A DNA stretch of 64,000 nt from JAYPWI01 sp038135065. Its GTDB lineage: Bacteria; Actinomycetota; Acidimicrobiia; Acidimicrobiales; Poriferisodalaceae. Every line of letters begins with the position of its first letter. Position 1 is the first letter of the stretch. This document shows positions 32,681-41,877 of the stretch, one piece after another. A program made the translations under genes and the position numbers. Below the pieces are notes generated by a model, which saw only the letters and a list, made by a program, of their open reading frames with translations, was not told where the DNA came from and made no database searches. The stretch is taken from assembly GCA_038135065.1 (NCBI GenBank), contig JAYPWI010000001.1, forward strand, positions 62,001 through 126,000, read 5' to 3'.

Positions 32681-33781
32681 ATGACGGAGCCAGTGCGGAC
32701 ATGCTCGGCGATGGTCCTTGCTGCCGGCCGTGGCACCCGGATGCGATCCAGTCGGCCGAAGCCCGCTCACCTCCTGTGCGGCCGACCGATGGTCGGCTAT
32801 GTCCTGGGTGCGCTGCGCGGTCTTCCGCTCGACAGGGCAGTTGTCGTGGTCGGTCATGGGGCCGAGCTCGTGACCCAGGTGCTCACGGCGCACCGACCGC
32901 CCGGCATGGACGTCGACGTGGTGGAGCAACGCTCCCAGAAAGGCACCGGGCACGCTGTCATCGTTGGTCTGTCTGCATTCGACGAACTCGAACTCGATGA
33001 CGAGGATGCAGATCTCATCGTGGTCCCTGGCGACACCCCCCTGCTCGAGGCGGACACCCTCGCAGCGCTGCACCGAGTGCACGTTGCGGAGAACGCCGGA
33101 GCCACACTGCTGACCGCACGGGTAGCTGACCCGACGGGGTACGGGAGGATCGTCCGCTCCGCCGACGGTCGTGTCGAGCGCATCGTCGAGCACGTCGATG
33201 CTGGTCCCGAAGAGTTGCAGATCGACGAGGTGAACACCTCGGTGTACTGCTTCCGCCGGAGCCTGTTGCCTGCCGCGCTCCGCAAGGTTGACGGGATCAA
33301 TGCCCAGGGAGAGGTGTACCTCACCGATGTGATCGAGGTACTGCGGTCGACCGGGTACCCAGTCATTCCCGTTGTTGCAGATGATCCAGCAGAAACGATG
33401 GGGGTGAACGACCGTCAGCAGTTAGCCGTGTGCGAGGCGGCACTCCGCGAGCGCACCAACCGTCGATGGATGGCCGAGGGGGTGACCATGCTCGATCCCT
33501 CCTCGTCGTACATCGACACCACGGTCGAGCTCGCCCCTGATGTGACGATCTTTCCCAACACCCTTTTGCAGGGGGAATGTGTGGTCGGGGAGGGGGCCGA
33601 GGTCGGGCCCGACGTTCGCCTCATCAACACCACGGTCGGACCTCGGACCCGCCTGCAGTCGACTTCTGCGACGGGTGCTCAGGTCGGGCCGGATTGCACG
33701 GTCGGGCCATTCGCCGTTCTCGGTCCGGGGTCCGAGCTGGCAGCGGGCACCATCACCGGGCCATTCTTCTCGTCGAGCTAG
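32681..33781 (+). CDS. glmU: GlmU N-acetylglucosamine-1-phosphate uridyltransferase, C-terminally truncated
   Basis: GlmU normally acetylates glucosamine-1-P with its C-terminal beta-helix domain and makes UDP-GlcNAc with its N-terminal domain. The uridyltransferase half is complete: AMVLAAGRGTRM, QKGTGHAV, VPGDTPLLEA, GYGRIVRSADGRVERIVEH, EVNTSVYCF and NAQGEVYLTDVIEVL. The beta-helix starts (VGPDCTVGPFAVLGPGSELAAG), then the protein stops at residue 366 with TITGPFFSSS, where homologues continue for about 110 residues. The acetyltransferase catalytic His and acetyl-CoA site are absent, and prs begins 12 bp later, leaving no room for them. ATG 32681 is chosen because longer versions run into tRNA-Gln. 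Confidence 0.9.
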   Translation: MTEPVRTCSAMVLAAGRGTRMRSSRPKPAHLLCGRPMVGYVLGALRGLPLDRAVVVVGHGAELVTQVLTAHRPPGMDVDVVEQRSQKGTGHAVIVGLSAFDELELDDEDADLIVVPGDTPLLEADTLAALHRVHVAENAGATLLTARVADPTGYGRIVRSADGRVERIVEHVDAGPEELQIDEVNTSVYCFRRSLLPAALRKVDGINAQGEVYLTDVIEVLRSTGYPVIPVVADDPAETMGVNDRQQLAVCEAALRERTNRRWMAEGVTMLDPSSSYIDTTVELAPDVTIFPNTLLQGECVVGEGAEVGPDVRLINTTVGPRTRLQSTSATGAQVGPDCTVGPFAVLGPGSELAAGTITGPFFSSS

Positions 33782-33793
33782 CTGGGAGTCGCA

Positions 33794-34777
33794 ATGGAGC
33801 TCGTGACAAAGAAGCGTCTGCATCTGTTCAGTGGGCGAGCCAATCCGCGCCTCGCCACCGAGATCGCCGACCATCTCGGGGTGACCCTCGGGGATCCCGG
33901 CCTGATCGACTTCGCCAATGGCGAGATCAAGTGCCGCTTCCAGGAGTCGGTGCGGGGCGGCGACGTGTTCATCATCCAGTCCCATGCGGCCACCGAGGAC
34001 ATGTCGGTCAACGATGCGATCATGGAGCATCTCATCATGATCGATGCTGCTCGGCGGGCTTCGGCCAAGCGCATCACAGCGGTCGCCCCCTTCTACGGCT
34101 ACGCCAGACAGGACCGCAAGGCAGCGGGCCGGGAGCCCATCACTGCTCGTCTGTTGGCCGACCTCATGTTCAGCGCAGGTGCCGAGCGACTGGTGAGCAT
34201 CGATCTCCACAGCGGACAGATCCAGGGCTTTTTCAATGGGCCGGTCGACCACCTGACAGCTGCTCCGGTGATCATCGACTACCTGGCCAACAACGTGCCC
34301 AAGGGATCGGTCATCGTGTCTCCCGACACGGGCCGGGTGAAGGTTGCCGAGCGCTACGCCAAGCGGCTGGACATGGAGGTTGCATCCATCTACAAGCGGC
34401 GGAGCCTCGAGACTGCGAACGAGGTCGAGGCTCTGGGGGTGATGGGTGACGTAGAGGGTCGCGTCTGCGTGATCATCGACGACATGATCGACACGGCAGG
34501 GACCATCTGCTCCGCTGTCGACACACTCCTGGAGGCAGGGGCAACCGAGGTGATCGCAGCAACGACCCACGCCGTGCTCTCCGGTCCCGCCGTGGACCGT
34601 CTGAAGAACGCAGCGCTGAGCAAGGTGGTCGTGACCAATACCGTCCCGCTGCCTTCTGACAAGCAGTTCGACAATCTGCAGGTGCTGAGCGTGGCCGGTG
34701 TGTTCGCCGATGCGCTGGAGTCGGTTTTCGAGGACACGTCGGTGTCGGAGATCTTCGACGGTGAGAACCTCCACTGA
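33794..34777 (+). CDS. prs: Ribose-phosphate pyrophosphokinase Prs
   Basis: Prs makes PRPP from ribose 5-phosphate and ATP for nucleotide, His and Trp synthesis. Motifs are complete: FANGEIKCRFQESVRGGDVFI, the flexible-loop/ATP region YGYARQDRKAAGREPITAR (residues about 97-115), the divalent-ion site VSIDLHSGQIQGFF and the PRPP loop VCVIIDDMIDTAGTI. The 327 residues are typical. GGGAG lies just upstream of ATG 33794. glmU-prs-rplY-pth-mfd is a common actinobacterial order. Confidence 0.96.
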   Translation: MELVTKKRLHLFSGRANPRLATEIADHLGVTLGDPGLIDFANGEIKCRFQESVRGGDVFIIQSHAATEDMSVNDAIMEHLIMIDAARRASAKRITAVAPFYGYARQDRKAAGREPITARLLADLMFSAGAERLVSIDLHSGQIQGFFNGPVDHLTAAPVIIDYLANNVPKGSVIVSPDTGRVKVAERYAKRLDMEVASIYKRRSLETANEVEALGVMGDVEGRVCVIIDDMIDTAGTICSAVDTLLEAGATEVIAATTHAVLSGPAVDRLKNAALSKVVVTNTVPLPSDKQFDNLQVLSVAGVFADALESVFEDTSVSEIFDGENLH

Positions 34778-34918
34778 TCGAGTGCGGCGCGCATGCCCCG
34801 TGGAGTGGGTCACCGGGCTTCGGTCGTCCTAGACTGGTCGGCCGCGCCCACTGGCCTCATCCATGTCGGTGTGGGCGTCCCCCGAAGTTCACTGGGACAG
34901 CGCAGGAGTGCACCCGAG

Positions 34919-35578
34919 ATGTCCGACCAACTGAAACTCACCGCCGAAACAGGTCGCGTGCTCGGCAGCAGCGCCTCACGTCGACTGCGCCGCCAAGACA
35001 AGATCCCGGCAGTCATCTACGGGCATGGGTCAGAGCCACTTCCCATCGCTCTCGATCGGCCACAGTTCAGAGCTGCCCTCAATGCTGCTGGTCCGAATGC
35101 GGTCATCACCTTGGACGTCGAGGGCACCGAGCACCTCACCATCGTCAAGGACATGCAGCGGGATCCGATCGCGAACCGGGTCACCCATGTCGACTTCCTG
35201 ATCACTCGCCTCGATGAGAAGCTGGTGGTCGATGTCCCTGTGGTGATGGTGGGAGAGGCCCTGCTTGCTGGCCGAGAGGGCGCCGTCATCCAGCAGCAGC
35301 AGATGTCCTTGACCGTCGAAGCCGCCGTTGCTGACATCCCGGCCACCATCGAGGTCGACATCAGCGAAGTCAGCATGGCCGCCCCCCTGCTCCTGAGCGG
35401 CATCGTGCTCCCCGCCGGTGTGGTCGCCCAGACTGAACCGGACACCGTGCTGGTCGTTGCTCAACGGACACGTGCCTCGATTGCCGCTGAAGGGTCAGCC
35501 GGCGATGACGCCGACCCCGCAGAGTCGACTGAGGGTGACGGCGCCTCGGACGACGAGGGCCAGGCTGTCGAGGAGTGA
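34919..35578 (+). CDS. rplY: 50S ribosomal protein bL25 (Ctc-type)
   Basis: bL25 binds 5S rRNA; this is the long Ctc form with a C-terminal extension. The RNA-binding domain contains GSSASRRLRRQDKIPAVIYGHG and the second domain contains VDFLITRLDEKLVVDVPVVMVGE. The last 35 residues are acidic and Ala/Asp/Glu-rich. ATG 34919 gives the conserved N-terminus; an upstream frame to 34793 shows no similarity. A TAGACT box near 34830-34835 could be its own promoter, leaving an 80-nt leader with AGGAG. Confidence 0.93.
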   Translation: MSDQLKLTAETGRVLGSSASRRLRRQDKIPAVIYGHGSEPLPIALDRPQFRAALNAAGPNAVITLDVEGTEHLTIVKDMQRDPIANRVTHVDFLITRLDEKLVVDVPVVMVGEALLAGREGAVIQQQQMSLTVEAAVADIPATIEVDISEVSMAAPLLLSGIVLPAGVVAQTEPDTVLVVAQRTRASIAAEGSAGDDADPAESTEGDGASDDEGQAVEE

Positions 35579-35621
35579 TCCAGCGGTCCTCCCCTGTGTC
35601 CGGCCCGTGAGGGCTTGAGCG

Positions 35622-36236
35622 ATGTCGGTCTTTCGGAGAGCGCGGGAGCGACGAGGAACACCTGCCGACGCTCTGGTCGTGGGTCTGGGAAATCCAGGGG
35701 CCCGCTACGTGAACACGCGGCACAATGTTGGTTTCGATGCGATCGATGAATTGGCTGACCGGTACGGCGTGCAACTCCGGTCGTCTCGATCCGAGCGAGC
35801 CCGGGTCGGTACCGGCACGATCGGAGCGCACAGGGTTGCCCTCGCCTGTCCGGACACGTTCATGAACCTGTCCGGGGAAAGTGTGCAATTGCTCGTCACC
35901 CGGCATGGCATCGGTGATCCCGCACAATTGATCGTGGTGTACGACGACATGGATCTCGAGCCGGGTCGCATCAGGGTTCGGGCCGGCGGTGGAACTGCCG
36001 GCCACAAGGGCATGCGATCGATCAGCGACCATCTCTCCACCCAGGAATTTCCCCGAGTGCGCATCGGGGTCGGTCGTCCCCCTAGGGCCGGAGGGGGGGC
36101 TGAGTGGGTACTCAAACCGATGTCGAAATCAGATCGTGAGGCCTTCGACGCAGCAGCGTCGGCAGCAGCGGACGCAGTCGTCACGTTCGTGTCGGATGGC
36201 TTGGAGGCGGCGATGAACCTCCACAACGCTCGGTGA
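35622..36236 (+). CDS. pth: Peptidyl-tRNA hydrolase Pth
   Basis: Pth releases tRNA from prematurely dropped peptidyl-tRNA. The catalytic His is in VGLGNPGARYVNTRHNVGFD, followed by PDTFMNLSGESV, VVYDDMDLEPGRIRVR and GGTAGHKGMRSI, all in order. The length of 204 residues is normal. A 15-residue basic stretch precedes the core. The stop overlaps the mfd start (GTGA). Confidence 0.95.
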   Translation: MSVFRRARERRGTPADALVVGLGNPGARYVNTRHNVGFDAIDELADRYGVQLRSSRSERARVGTGTIGAHRVALACPDTFMNLSGESVQLLVTRHGIGDPAQLIVVYDDMDLEPGRIRVRAGGGTAGHKGMRSISDHLSTQEFPRVRIGVGRPPRAGGGAEWVLKPMSKSDREAFDAAASAAADAVVTFVSDGLEAAMNLHNAR

Positions 36237-39200
36237 CGTCGCCTCTGGCGGCCCTGCTGCCGCGGCTCCGCGAGAGCAACGGGTTCGCGAATCTTTCCGA
36301 CCGGCGCTCGGGAACACTCACCGTCCCCGACGCAGCCCGGCCCTTCGTCTGCGCCGGCCTTGCCGAGTTGTCCTTCCGGCGACCGGTCCTTGTCGTCACC
36401 CCTACAGCCCAGGAGGCGGAACGATACGTCCGGGAGCTACAGGCATGGCTCGGCGCGGATCGGGTCGCCCTGTTCCCTGCGTGGGAGACCCTGCCCTTCG
36501 AGCGGGTCAGTCCCGGGGTGGAGACCATGGGGCGCCGGATGGATCTCATGGCTCGCCTGGCCTCCGATGATCCGCCGGACGTGGTGGTGGCCCCTCTCCG
36601 AGCGGCCCTTCAGCGACTCAACCCCGGCGCCATCGAGGGGATGCAGATCCGACTGGCCGCCGGTGACCTCGTAGAAGCCGAGGACCTGATCGCCCGTCTG
36701 GTGGAGATGGGCTATCGCCGAGAGTTCCAGGTCGAGCATCGGGGCGAATTCGCAGTGCGGGGTGGGATCGTCGACGTGTTCCCGGCGATCGCCGATCAAC
36801 CGGTGCGAATCGACCTGTGGGGTGACGAGGTCGAGCGGCTGACCGAGTTCTCCGTGACCGACCAACGAAGCACCGTCGATGTCGCTGCTCTTGTGGTCAA
36901 CCCTGCGCGGGAGGTGCGGCCCGACCAGGCGATGAGGGAGCGGGCTGGCCGACTTGTGGCCGCCGAGCCATGGGGACGGGAGCAGTGGGAGCGCGTCGCA
37001 GAGGGCCAACTCTTCGACGGCATGGAGAGCTGGCTGCCCTGGCTGGTGGGTGATGAGGCGGTGTTGCCCGATCTCGTTCCCGAGCAGGGTCGCATCGTCC
37101 TGGTCGAGCCGCGGCGGTTGAAGGACCGGGCAGCCGATCTCTTGGCCGAGGAGGATGATCTGGCTCGCTCGCTCGCCGGGACCTGGGGGGCTGTGCAGCA
37201 CGATGGCGCCCCGCAGGTCTTCCCGCGCCTCCACGTGGACTTCGACCGGATGCTTGCCGAATCGACCGCCGCCGTTTGGGCGATGGACGTCAGCACCGCC
37301 GCTGATGACGGGCCATCGCTCGCCGCTACGGGATGGGAGCCCCTCGCGGGCGATCCGACACGGCTCCTCGGCCAGCTCAGGCAACAGGTCGGCCGAGGAG
37401 GGGTGGTCGTGGTTGCCGCCGAGGGTTCGGGTTCGGCAAGCCGACTCGTCGAGACGCTCGGAGCAGAGGGAATTCCGCTCACCCTGTGCTCTGCGCAAAG
37501 CGGTCCCCTCGACGGTCGTGCTGGAGGGTTTGTGCTGGTCGCCGAGCTCGAGGGCAGCTTCATCGCCGAGGACATCGGGGTGGCCGTCCTGACCGAACGT
37601 GACCTGACGGGTCGGCGCCGTACCCACCGAGCCCGCCGCCTGCGGCGATCGGCGCAGACTGCGTTCGAAGATCTCAAACCCGGTGGCTACGTCGTTCATC
37701 ACCATCACGGGGTTGCCCGGTACACGGGCATGGTGCACCGAGAGCTGATGGGTGCCGAGCGGGATTACCTGGTCCTCGAGTTCAGGGGCTCGGACCGCCT
37801 GTACCTCCCAACGGATCAGATCGATCTCATCAGGCCCTACACCGGTGGCGAGCAACCGTCCTTGTCGAAGATGGGGGGAGCCGACTTCCAGAAGCAGAAG
37901 GCCCGGGTGAGGGCTGCGGTGAGCGAGATCGCTCAGGAACTGGTCGTGCTCTACCAGCGCAGGGTCACCACCCCAGGACACGCCTTCGACGTCGACTCGC
38001 CGTGGTTGCGCGAGCTGGCCGACGGCTTCGGGTACCAGGAAACCCCAGACCAGCTCCAGGCGATCAACGATGTGTTGGGCGACATGGCATCGACCGCCCC
38101 CATGGATCGGCTCGTATGCGGCGATGTCGGGTTCGGTAAGACCGAGGTGGCGATGCGAGCCACATTCTGCGCAGTCAACGACGGACGCCAGGTGGCGGTG
38201 TTGGTTCCGACCACCCTGTTGGCCCAGCAACATCATCAGACCTTCGCCGAGCGCTTTGCTCACCACCCGGTGCGGGTCGAGGTGCTCAGCCGCTTCCTCA
38301 GCCCGGCTCAACAGCGGGACATCGTCAAGGGTCTTGCCGACGGGTCGGTCGACGTCGTCATCGGGACCCACCGGCTGCTGTCCAAGGACATCGAGTTCCG
38401 CAAGCTGGGCCTGTTGGTCGTCGACGAGGAGCAACGATTCGGGGTCAGCCACAAAGAAGCCATCAAGCAGCTCAAAACCGACGTGGACGTGCTGACCCTG
38501 ACAGCGACGCCGATTCCCAGAACCCTGGAGATGAGCCTCACGGGGATCCGAGACCTGTCGCTACTGATGACGGCCCCTGCCGAGCGTCAACCGATCCTCA
38601 CCCATGTGGGTGAGTACGACGAGCGGGCGGTCGCCGAGGCCATCAGGCGTGAGTTGTTGCGCGAGGGCCAAGTCTTCTTCGTGCACAACCGGGTAGCCGA
38701 CATCGAGCAGGTGGCGGCCGAACTCGCCGAGTTGGTGCCCGAGGCTCGGATCGCAGTCGCCCACGGGCAGATGGACGAGGGGACGCTCGAACAGGCGGTG
38801 CTCGACTTTTGGGAGGGCCGCCACGACGTCTTGGTGTGTACGACCATCATCGAGTCGGGGATCGACATGCCCAGCGTCAACACCCTGGTGGTCGATCGGG
38901 CGGACCTGCTGGGGCTGGGCCAGCTTCATCAGATCCGGGGTCGGGTCGGTCGGGCCGGTCAACGGGCCTATGCCTACCTGTTCCACCCCGTTGACCAGGT
39001 TCTCAGCGAGGAGGCATACGAGCGGCTGAAGACCATCGGTGAGGCCACCGAGCTGGGATCCGGCTTTCGCATCGCCATGCGGGATCTCGAGATCAGGGGG
39101 GCCGGCAACCTGTTGGGTGGTGTCCAGTCAGGACACATCGCAGCCGTGGGCTACGACCTGTACTGCCAAATGGTCAGCGAGGCGGTGGCCGAACTCAAGG

Positions 39201-39673
39201 GTGAACGGGTGCCCGAGCCCGTCGAGATCACCATCGACCTGCCCGTGCAGGCGTTCCTTCCCGAGGAGTACGTGGGCCGGGAGGATCTTCGTTTGGAGGC
39301 GTACCGCCGGCTGGCCGCGGTCACCGAACTCGTCGAGGTGGCGGACATCGAGGCGGAGTGGGTGGACCGATACGGACCCGTCCCCGATCCGGCAACCACC
39401 CTTCTGCACCTGGCGCTGGTCCGCTCGGAATGTCACCGCTTCGGCATTCGTGAGGTCACTGCCCCCCGGTCCGGGAGCGTTCGCCTGGCACCGGTCACCC
39501 TGACCCAGCTCGAACAGGTGCGCCTGTCCCGGTTGGCGTCGTCGGGGGCGTGGGAAGGCGCTCGCTACAAGGAGGACACGGCCGAGGTGCTCCTGCGTAC
39601 CAGGGTCGCTGACCGGTCGCTCCCGGGTCAGCTGTTCGGACTCCTCCGAGAGCTGCGATCTGCCGAGGGGTGA
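36233..39673 (+). CDS. mfd: Transcription-repair coupling factor Mfd
   Basis: Mfd frees RNA polymerase stalled at DNA lesions and recruits UvrA. The 1146-residue protein has the UvrB-like N-terminal domains (FPAWETLPFERVSPG; EFAVRGGIVDVFP), the RNA-polymerase interaction domain (GDYVVHHHHGVARY-like stretch near residue 485) and a RecG-like helicase core: Walker A GDVGFGKTEVAMRA, DEEQRFGV, TLTATPIPRTLEMSL and QIRGRVGRAGQRAYAY. The C-terminal TRCF domain is present. Small in-frame overlaps with pth and the next gene suggest one operon. Confidence 0.96.
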   Translation: MTSPLAALLPRLRESNGFANLSDRRSGTLTVPDAARPFVCAGLAELSFRRPVLVVTPTAQEAERYVRELQAWLGADRVALFPAWETLPFERVSPGVETMGRRMDLMARLASDDPPDVVVAPLRAALQRLNPGAIEGMQIRLAAGDLVEAEDLIARLVEMGYRREFQVEHRGEFAVRGGIVDVFPAIADQPVRIDLWGDEVERLTEFSVTDQRSTVDVAALVVNPAREVRPDQAMRERAGRLVAAEPWGREQWERVAEGQLFDGMESWLPWLVGDEAVLPDLVPEQGRIVLVEPRRLKDRAADLLAEEDDLARSLAGTWGAVQHDGAPQVFPRLHVDFDRMLAESTAAVWAMDVSTAADDGPSLAATGWEPLAGDPTRLLGQLRQQVGRGGVVVVAAEGSGSASRLVETLGAEGIPLTLCSAQSGPLDGRAGGFVLVAELEGSFIAEDIGVAVLTERDLTGRRRTHRARRLRRSAQTAFEDLKPGGYVVHHHHGVARYTGMVHRELMGAERDYLVLEFRGSDRLYLPTDQIDLIRPYTGGEQPSLSKMGGADFQKQKARVRAAVSEIAQELVVLYQRRVTTPGHAFDVDSPWLRELADGFGYQETPDQLQAINDVLGDMASTAPMDRLVCGDVGFGKTEVAMRATFCAVNDGRQVAVLVPTTLLAQQHHQTFAERFAHHPVRVEVLSRFLSPAQQRDIVKGLADGSVDVVIGTHRLLSKDIEFRKLGLLVVDEEQRFGVSHKEAIKQLKTDVDVLTLTATPIPRTLEMSLTGIRDLSLLMTAPAERQPILTHVGEYDERAVAEAIRRELLREGQVFFVHNRVADIEQVAAELAELVPEARIAVAHGQMDEGTLEQAVLDFWEGRHDVLVCTTIIESGIDMPSVNTLVVDRADLLGLGQLHQIRGRVGRAGQRAYAYLFHPVDQVLSEEAYERLKTIGEATELGSGFRIAMRDLEIRGAGNLLGGVQSGHIAAVGYDLYCQMVSEAVAELKGERVPEPVEITIDLPVQAFLPEEYVGREDLRLEAYRRLAAVTELVEVADIEAEWVDRYGPVPDPATTLLHLALVRSECHRFGIREVTAPRSGSVRLAPVTLTQLEQVRLSRLASSGAWEGARYKEDTAEVLLRTRVADRSLPGQLFGLLRELRSAEG

Positions 39674-39696
39674 TCGAGGCCGTAGGCTTCCCTGTC

Positions 39697-40692
39697 GTGA
39701 TCGACTCGCCTCCCCAGCACCGAGCAACCCGTGAACCGTTGAGCCTGTTGGCTCGGGCCGCGACGGCGATGGTCTTCCTGGCGATCCTTGCTGGCTGCTC
39801 GCAGGGTGGCGAGACGATGACGACGCTCGATGGTCGGGAGTTAAGCCGTCAGGAGCTCTTCGCGGAACTCGACGAGGACGGGGACGGAGTGATCGCTCGC
39901 TCGGACCTGCCCTTCGATCTGTTGGCGGCTCCGACCGATGCCGTCCTGGTGCTCGGCGATCGCTGGTCGATCACGGTGGCCGACGTGCGGCAGAGCCTCG
40001 AGGAAGCGCCTCCGAGCCAACTCGTTCCGGGCGAGTCGCCCGAGCTGGCCATCGTGGTGAGCAGGTTGACCAGCATGGCCAGGCTGCGAATGACGGCGGT
40101 CGCCCTCAACGACTTCGGCTTTGTTGTCTCGCTCGACCAAACCGACGAAGAGATCGGGTTGGCGGCCTCTGCCCTGATCGAGGGTGAGTTCGAGGAGTTT
40201 GCAGCAGCCAGGATTCTCGAGGAGCGCCCCGAGATCGTGAAGATCTCCTCCCCGCACTGCCTGAGCATTCTGGGCCTGCCCACCGAGGACGCTCTGGCCG
40301 CTGCAGTCTCCCGAGTCGAGGCTGGAGAGACGGTGTCGGCGGTGGCGGCCGAGGTCAACGTCGAGGGGACGACGAGCGAGCCGGGTGGCGCACTGGGCTG
40401 CAACACCGTGCTCGATTGGAACAGCCTGTTGGGCGAATTGGCGCGGGAGTTGGGCGAGCTGGAGGTCGGTGGGTTTACTGAGGCGAGATCGGTTGCCTAC
40501 GACGCCTCCGACACGGGGATGCTCTGGTTCGCCTTCCATCTCGACGAGGTGCAGCTCGATCAGAGTGATCCAGCCAGCCTGGGTCCCTTTGCCAGCAACA
40601 TCCTCACTCCAGCCCTCCAGGCCTTCGAGGTTCGAGTCGATCCGGTGCTGGGTCATTGGAACTCGGAGTCGGTGAGCATCATCCTGCCGTGA
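39697..40692 (+). CDS. Parvulin-like (SurA-type) lipoprotein with an EF-hand-like loop
   Basis: The protein of about 331 residues has a lipoprotein signal (TAMVFLAILAGC) and a C-terminal half that resembles parvulin peptidyl-prolyl isomerases (SPHCLSILGLPTED, then AGETVSAVAAEVN and EPGGALGCNTV). A helical SurA/PrsA-like N-domain lies between. It would fold secreted proteins at the cell surface. Unusually, after the lipobox it carries DEDGDGVIARSD, a good calcium-binding EF-hand loop. GTG 39697 has a TAGGCT box 8 nt upstream; GTG 39670, overlapping the mfd stop, is the other option. Confidence 0.7.
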   Translation: MIDSPPQHRATREPLSLLARAATAMVFLAILAGCSQGGETMTTLDGRELSRQELFAELDEDGDGVIARSDLPFDLLAAPTDAVLVLGDRWSITVADVRQSLEEAPPSQLVPGESPELAIVVSRLTSMARLRMTAVALNDFGFVVSLDQTDEEIGLAASALIEGEFEEFAAARILEERPEIVKISSPHCLSILGLPTEDALAAAVSRVEAGETVSAVAAEVNVEGTTSEPGGALGCNTVLDWNSLLGELARELGELEVGGFTEARSVAYDASDTGMLWFAFHLDEVQLDQSDPASLGPFASNILTPALQAFEVRVDPVLGHWNSESVSIILP

Positions 40693-40716
40693 TCTGCAGA
40701 CGATCGGGCCGCTGAC

Positions 40717-41784
40717 GTGGGACTGATCACGGTCGCCGGTCTGGGTCCAGCCGGCCAGGATCTGATCCCGGCCGGTGTGCTGGAACTCGCCGCCCACCAC
40801 CGAACCTGGTTGCGCACCAGGCGGCACCCTGCCGCCGCCGCGTTCCCCGACGCCGAGAGCTTCGACTCTGTCTACGACCACGCCGCCGACATCTCTGAGG
40901 TCTACGAGTCGATCGTCGAACGGTTGGTAGTTGCAGCCGACGAGGGGCCGGTGGCCTATCTGGTGCCTGGATCTCCTCTGGTAGCCGAGCGGACGGTTGA
41001 CCTTCTGCGATCCCGCGAGGGCTTGGATCTGCGGGTCCTTCCGGCTGTGTCGTTCCTGGATCTTGCCTGGGACCGACTCGAGATCGACCCTCTGGCGACC
41101 GGAGTGCGCCTCGTCGACGCGCACGACGTCGGTCGGGTGTTGGCCACCCAGCCCGGTCCGTTCCTGGTGGCTCAGTGCGATAGTCGACTGGCCCTGTCCG
41201 ACGTGAAGTTGGCAGTGGAGGACATCGAGGATGCGGTGCCGCCGAGGGTGACCGTCCTGCAGCGCCTGGGAACAGATGACGAGGCCGTGTTCGAGATTGC
41301 CTGGGAGGACCTGGATCGGGAGGTCGAGGCTGACCACCTCACCTCCTTGTGGATCCCCTCGCTGCCGCCCACCACCCTCGACGCAGTCGATCACCTGCAC
41401 GGCATCGTCCGTCGTCTGCGGTCGGAGTGCCCCTGGGACCGCTCGCAGACCCATCAGTCGCTCGTTCCCTATGTGATCGAGGAGGCGACCGAGGTGGCCG
41501 AGGCCATCGGTGCGTTGGATCCCGAGGATCCGTCGGTCGGACAGCTCGCAGATCTGGTCGACGAACTCGGAGATCTCCTCTTTCAGGTGATGCTGCACGC
41601 GGCGATCGCCGAGGAGGTCGGGGACTTCCGGCTCAGGGATGTCGTCGAGGCGATCAGCGCAAAGATGCTCCGCCGCCATCCACACGTGTTCGATCGGCCT
41701 CCGGGTAGTCCCGAACCGACCCCGGAGGAACTGGCTGCAGCATGGAAGGCGGCCAAGGCCCTCGAGCAGCGGGAACGCCCCTAG
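40717..41784 (+). CDS. mazG: MazG nucleoside triphosphate pyrophosphohydrolase with N-terminal SAM-methylase-like domain (YabN type)
   Basis: The 355-residue fusion has an N-terminal tetrapyrrole-methylase-like domain (VAGLGPAGQDLIPAGVLELA; GPVAYLVPGSPLVAERT) and a C-terminal MazG domain (LRSECPWDRSQTHQSLVPYV, then EEATEVAEAI and ELGDLLFQVMLHAAIAEE with the metal-binding EExxE/ExxD pattern). MazG hydrolyses (d)NTPs and limits misincorporation and ppGpp-linked stress. The same fusion is YabN in Bacillus, also next to mfd. Only one MazG repeat is present. Confidence 0.9.
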   Translation: MGLITVAGLGPAGQDLIPAGVLELAAHHRTWLRTRRHPAAAAFPDAESFDSVYDHAADISEVYESIVERLVVAADEGPVAYLVPGSPLVAERTVDLLRSREGLDLRVLPAVSFLDLAWDRLEIDPLATGVRLVDAHDVGRVLATQPGPFLVAQCDSRLALSDVKLAVEDIEDAVPPRVTVLQRLGTDDEAVFEIAWEDLDREVEADHLTSLWIPSLPPTTLDAVDHLHGIVRRLRSECPWDRSQTHQSLVPYVIEEATEVAEAIGALDPEDPSVGQLADLVDELGDLLFQVMLHAAIAEEVGDFRLRDVVEAISAKMLRRHPHVFDRPPGSPEPTPEELAAAWKAAKALEQRERP

Positions 41785-41841
41785 CCCCTTGCGGCCATTC
41801 GACCCCTGCGTCCGCCGCCGCTTATTTGCCCGAGCCTTCGG

Positions 41842-41847
41842 TACTCT
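41842..41847 (+). promoter_or_regulatory. -10 box of the eno promoter
   Basis: TACTCT lies 30 bp upstream of the eno ATG, which has GGAG at 41867-41870, so this is a short leadered transcript. Confidence 0.4.
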
Positions 41848-41877
41848 CGGACGTTGGTCCAGTTGTGGAGCTGTTTC

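Noticed and set aside
33760..33794. A frameshift as the reason for the short GlmU
   Set aside because: There are only 12 bp between the stop and prs, and no frame could hold the missing 110 or so residues.
36437..38452. A 671-codon open frame on the minus strand
   Set aside because: It lies wholly antisense to the clear mfd gene. Its translation has no domain-like features, and long antisense frames are expected in high-GC coding DNA.
39841..41685. A 614-codon minus-strand open frame across the parvulin-like and mazG genes
   Set aside because: It is the mirror of two well-supported genes and has a composition typical of shadow frames (rich in His, Arg, Gly, Gln).
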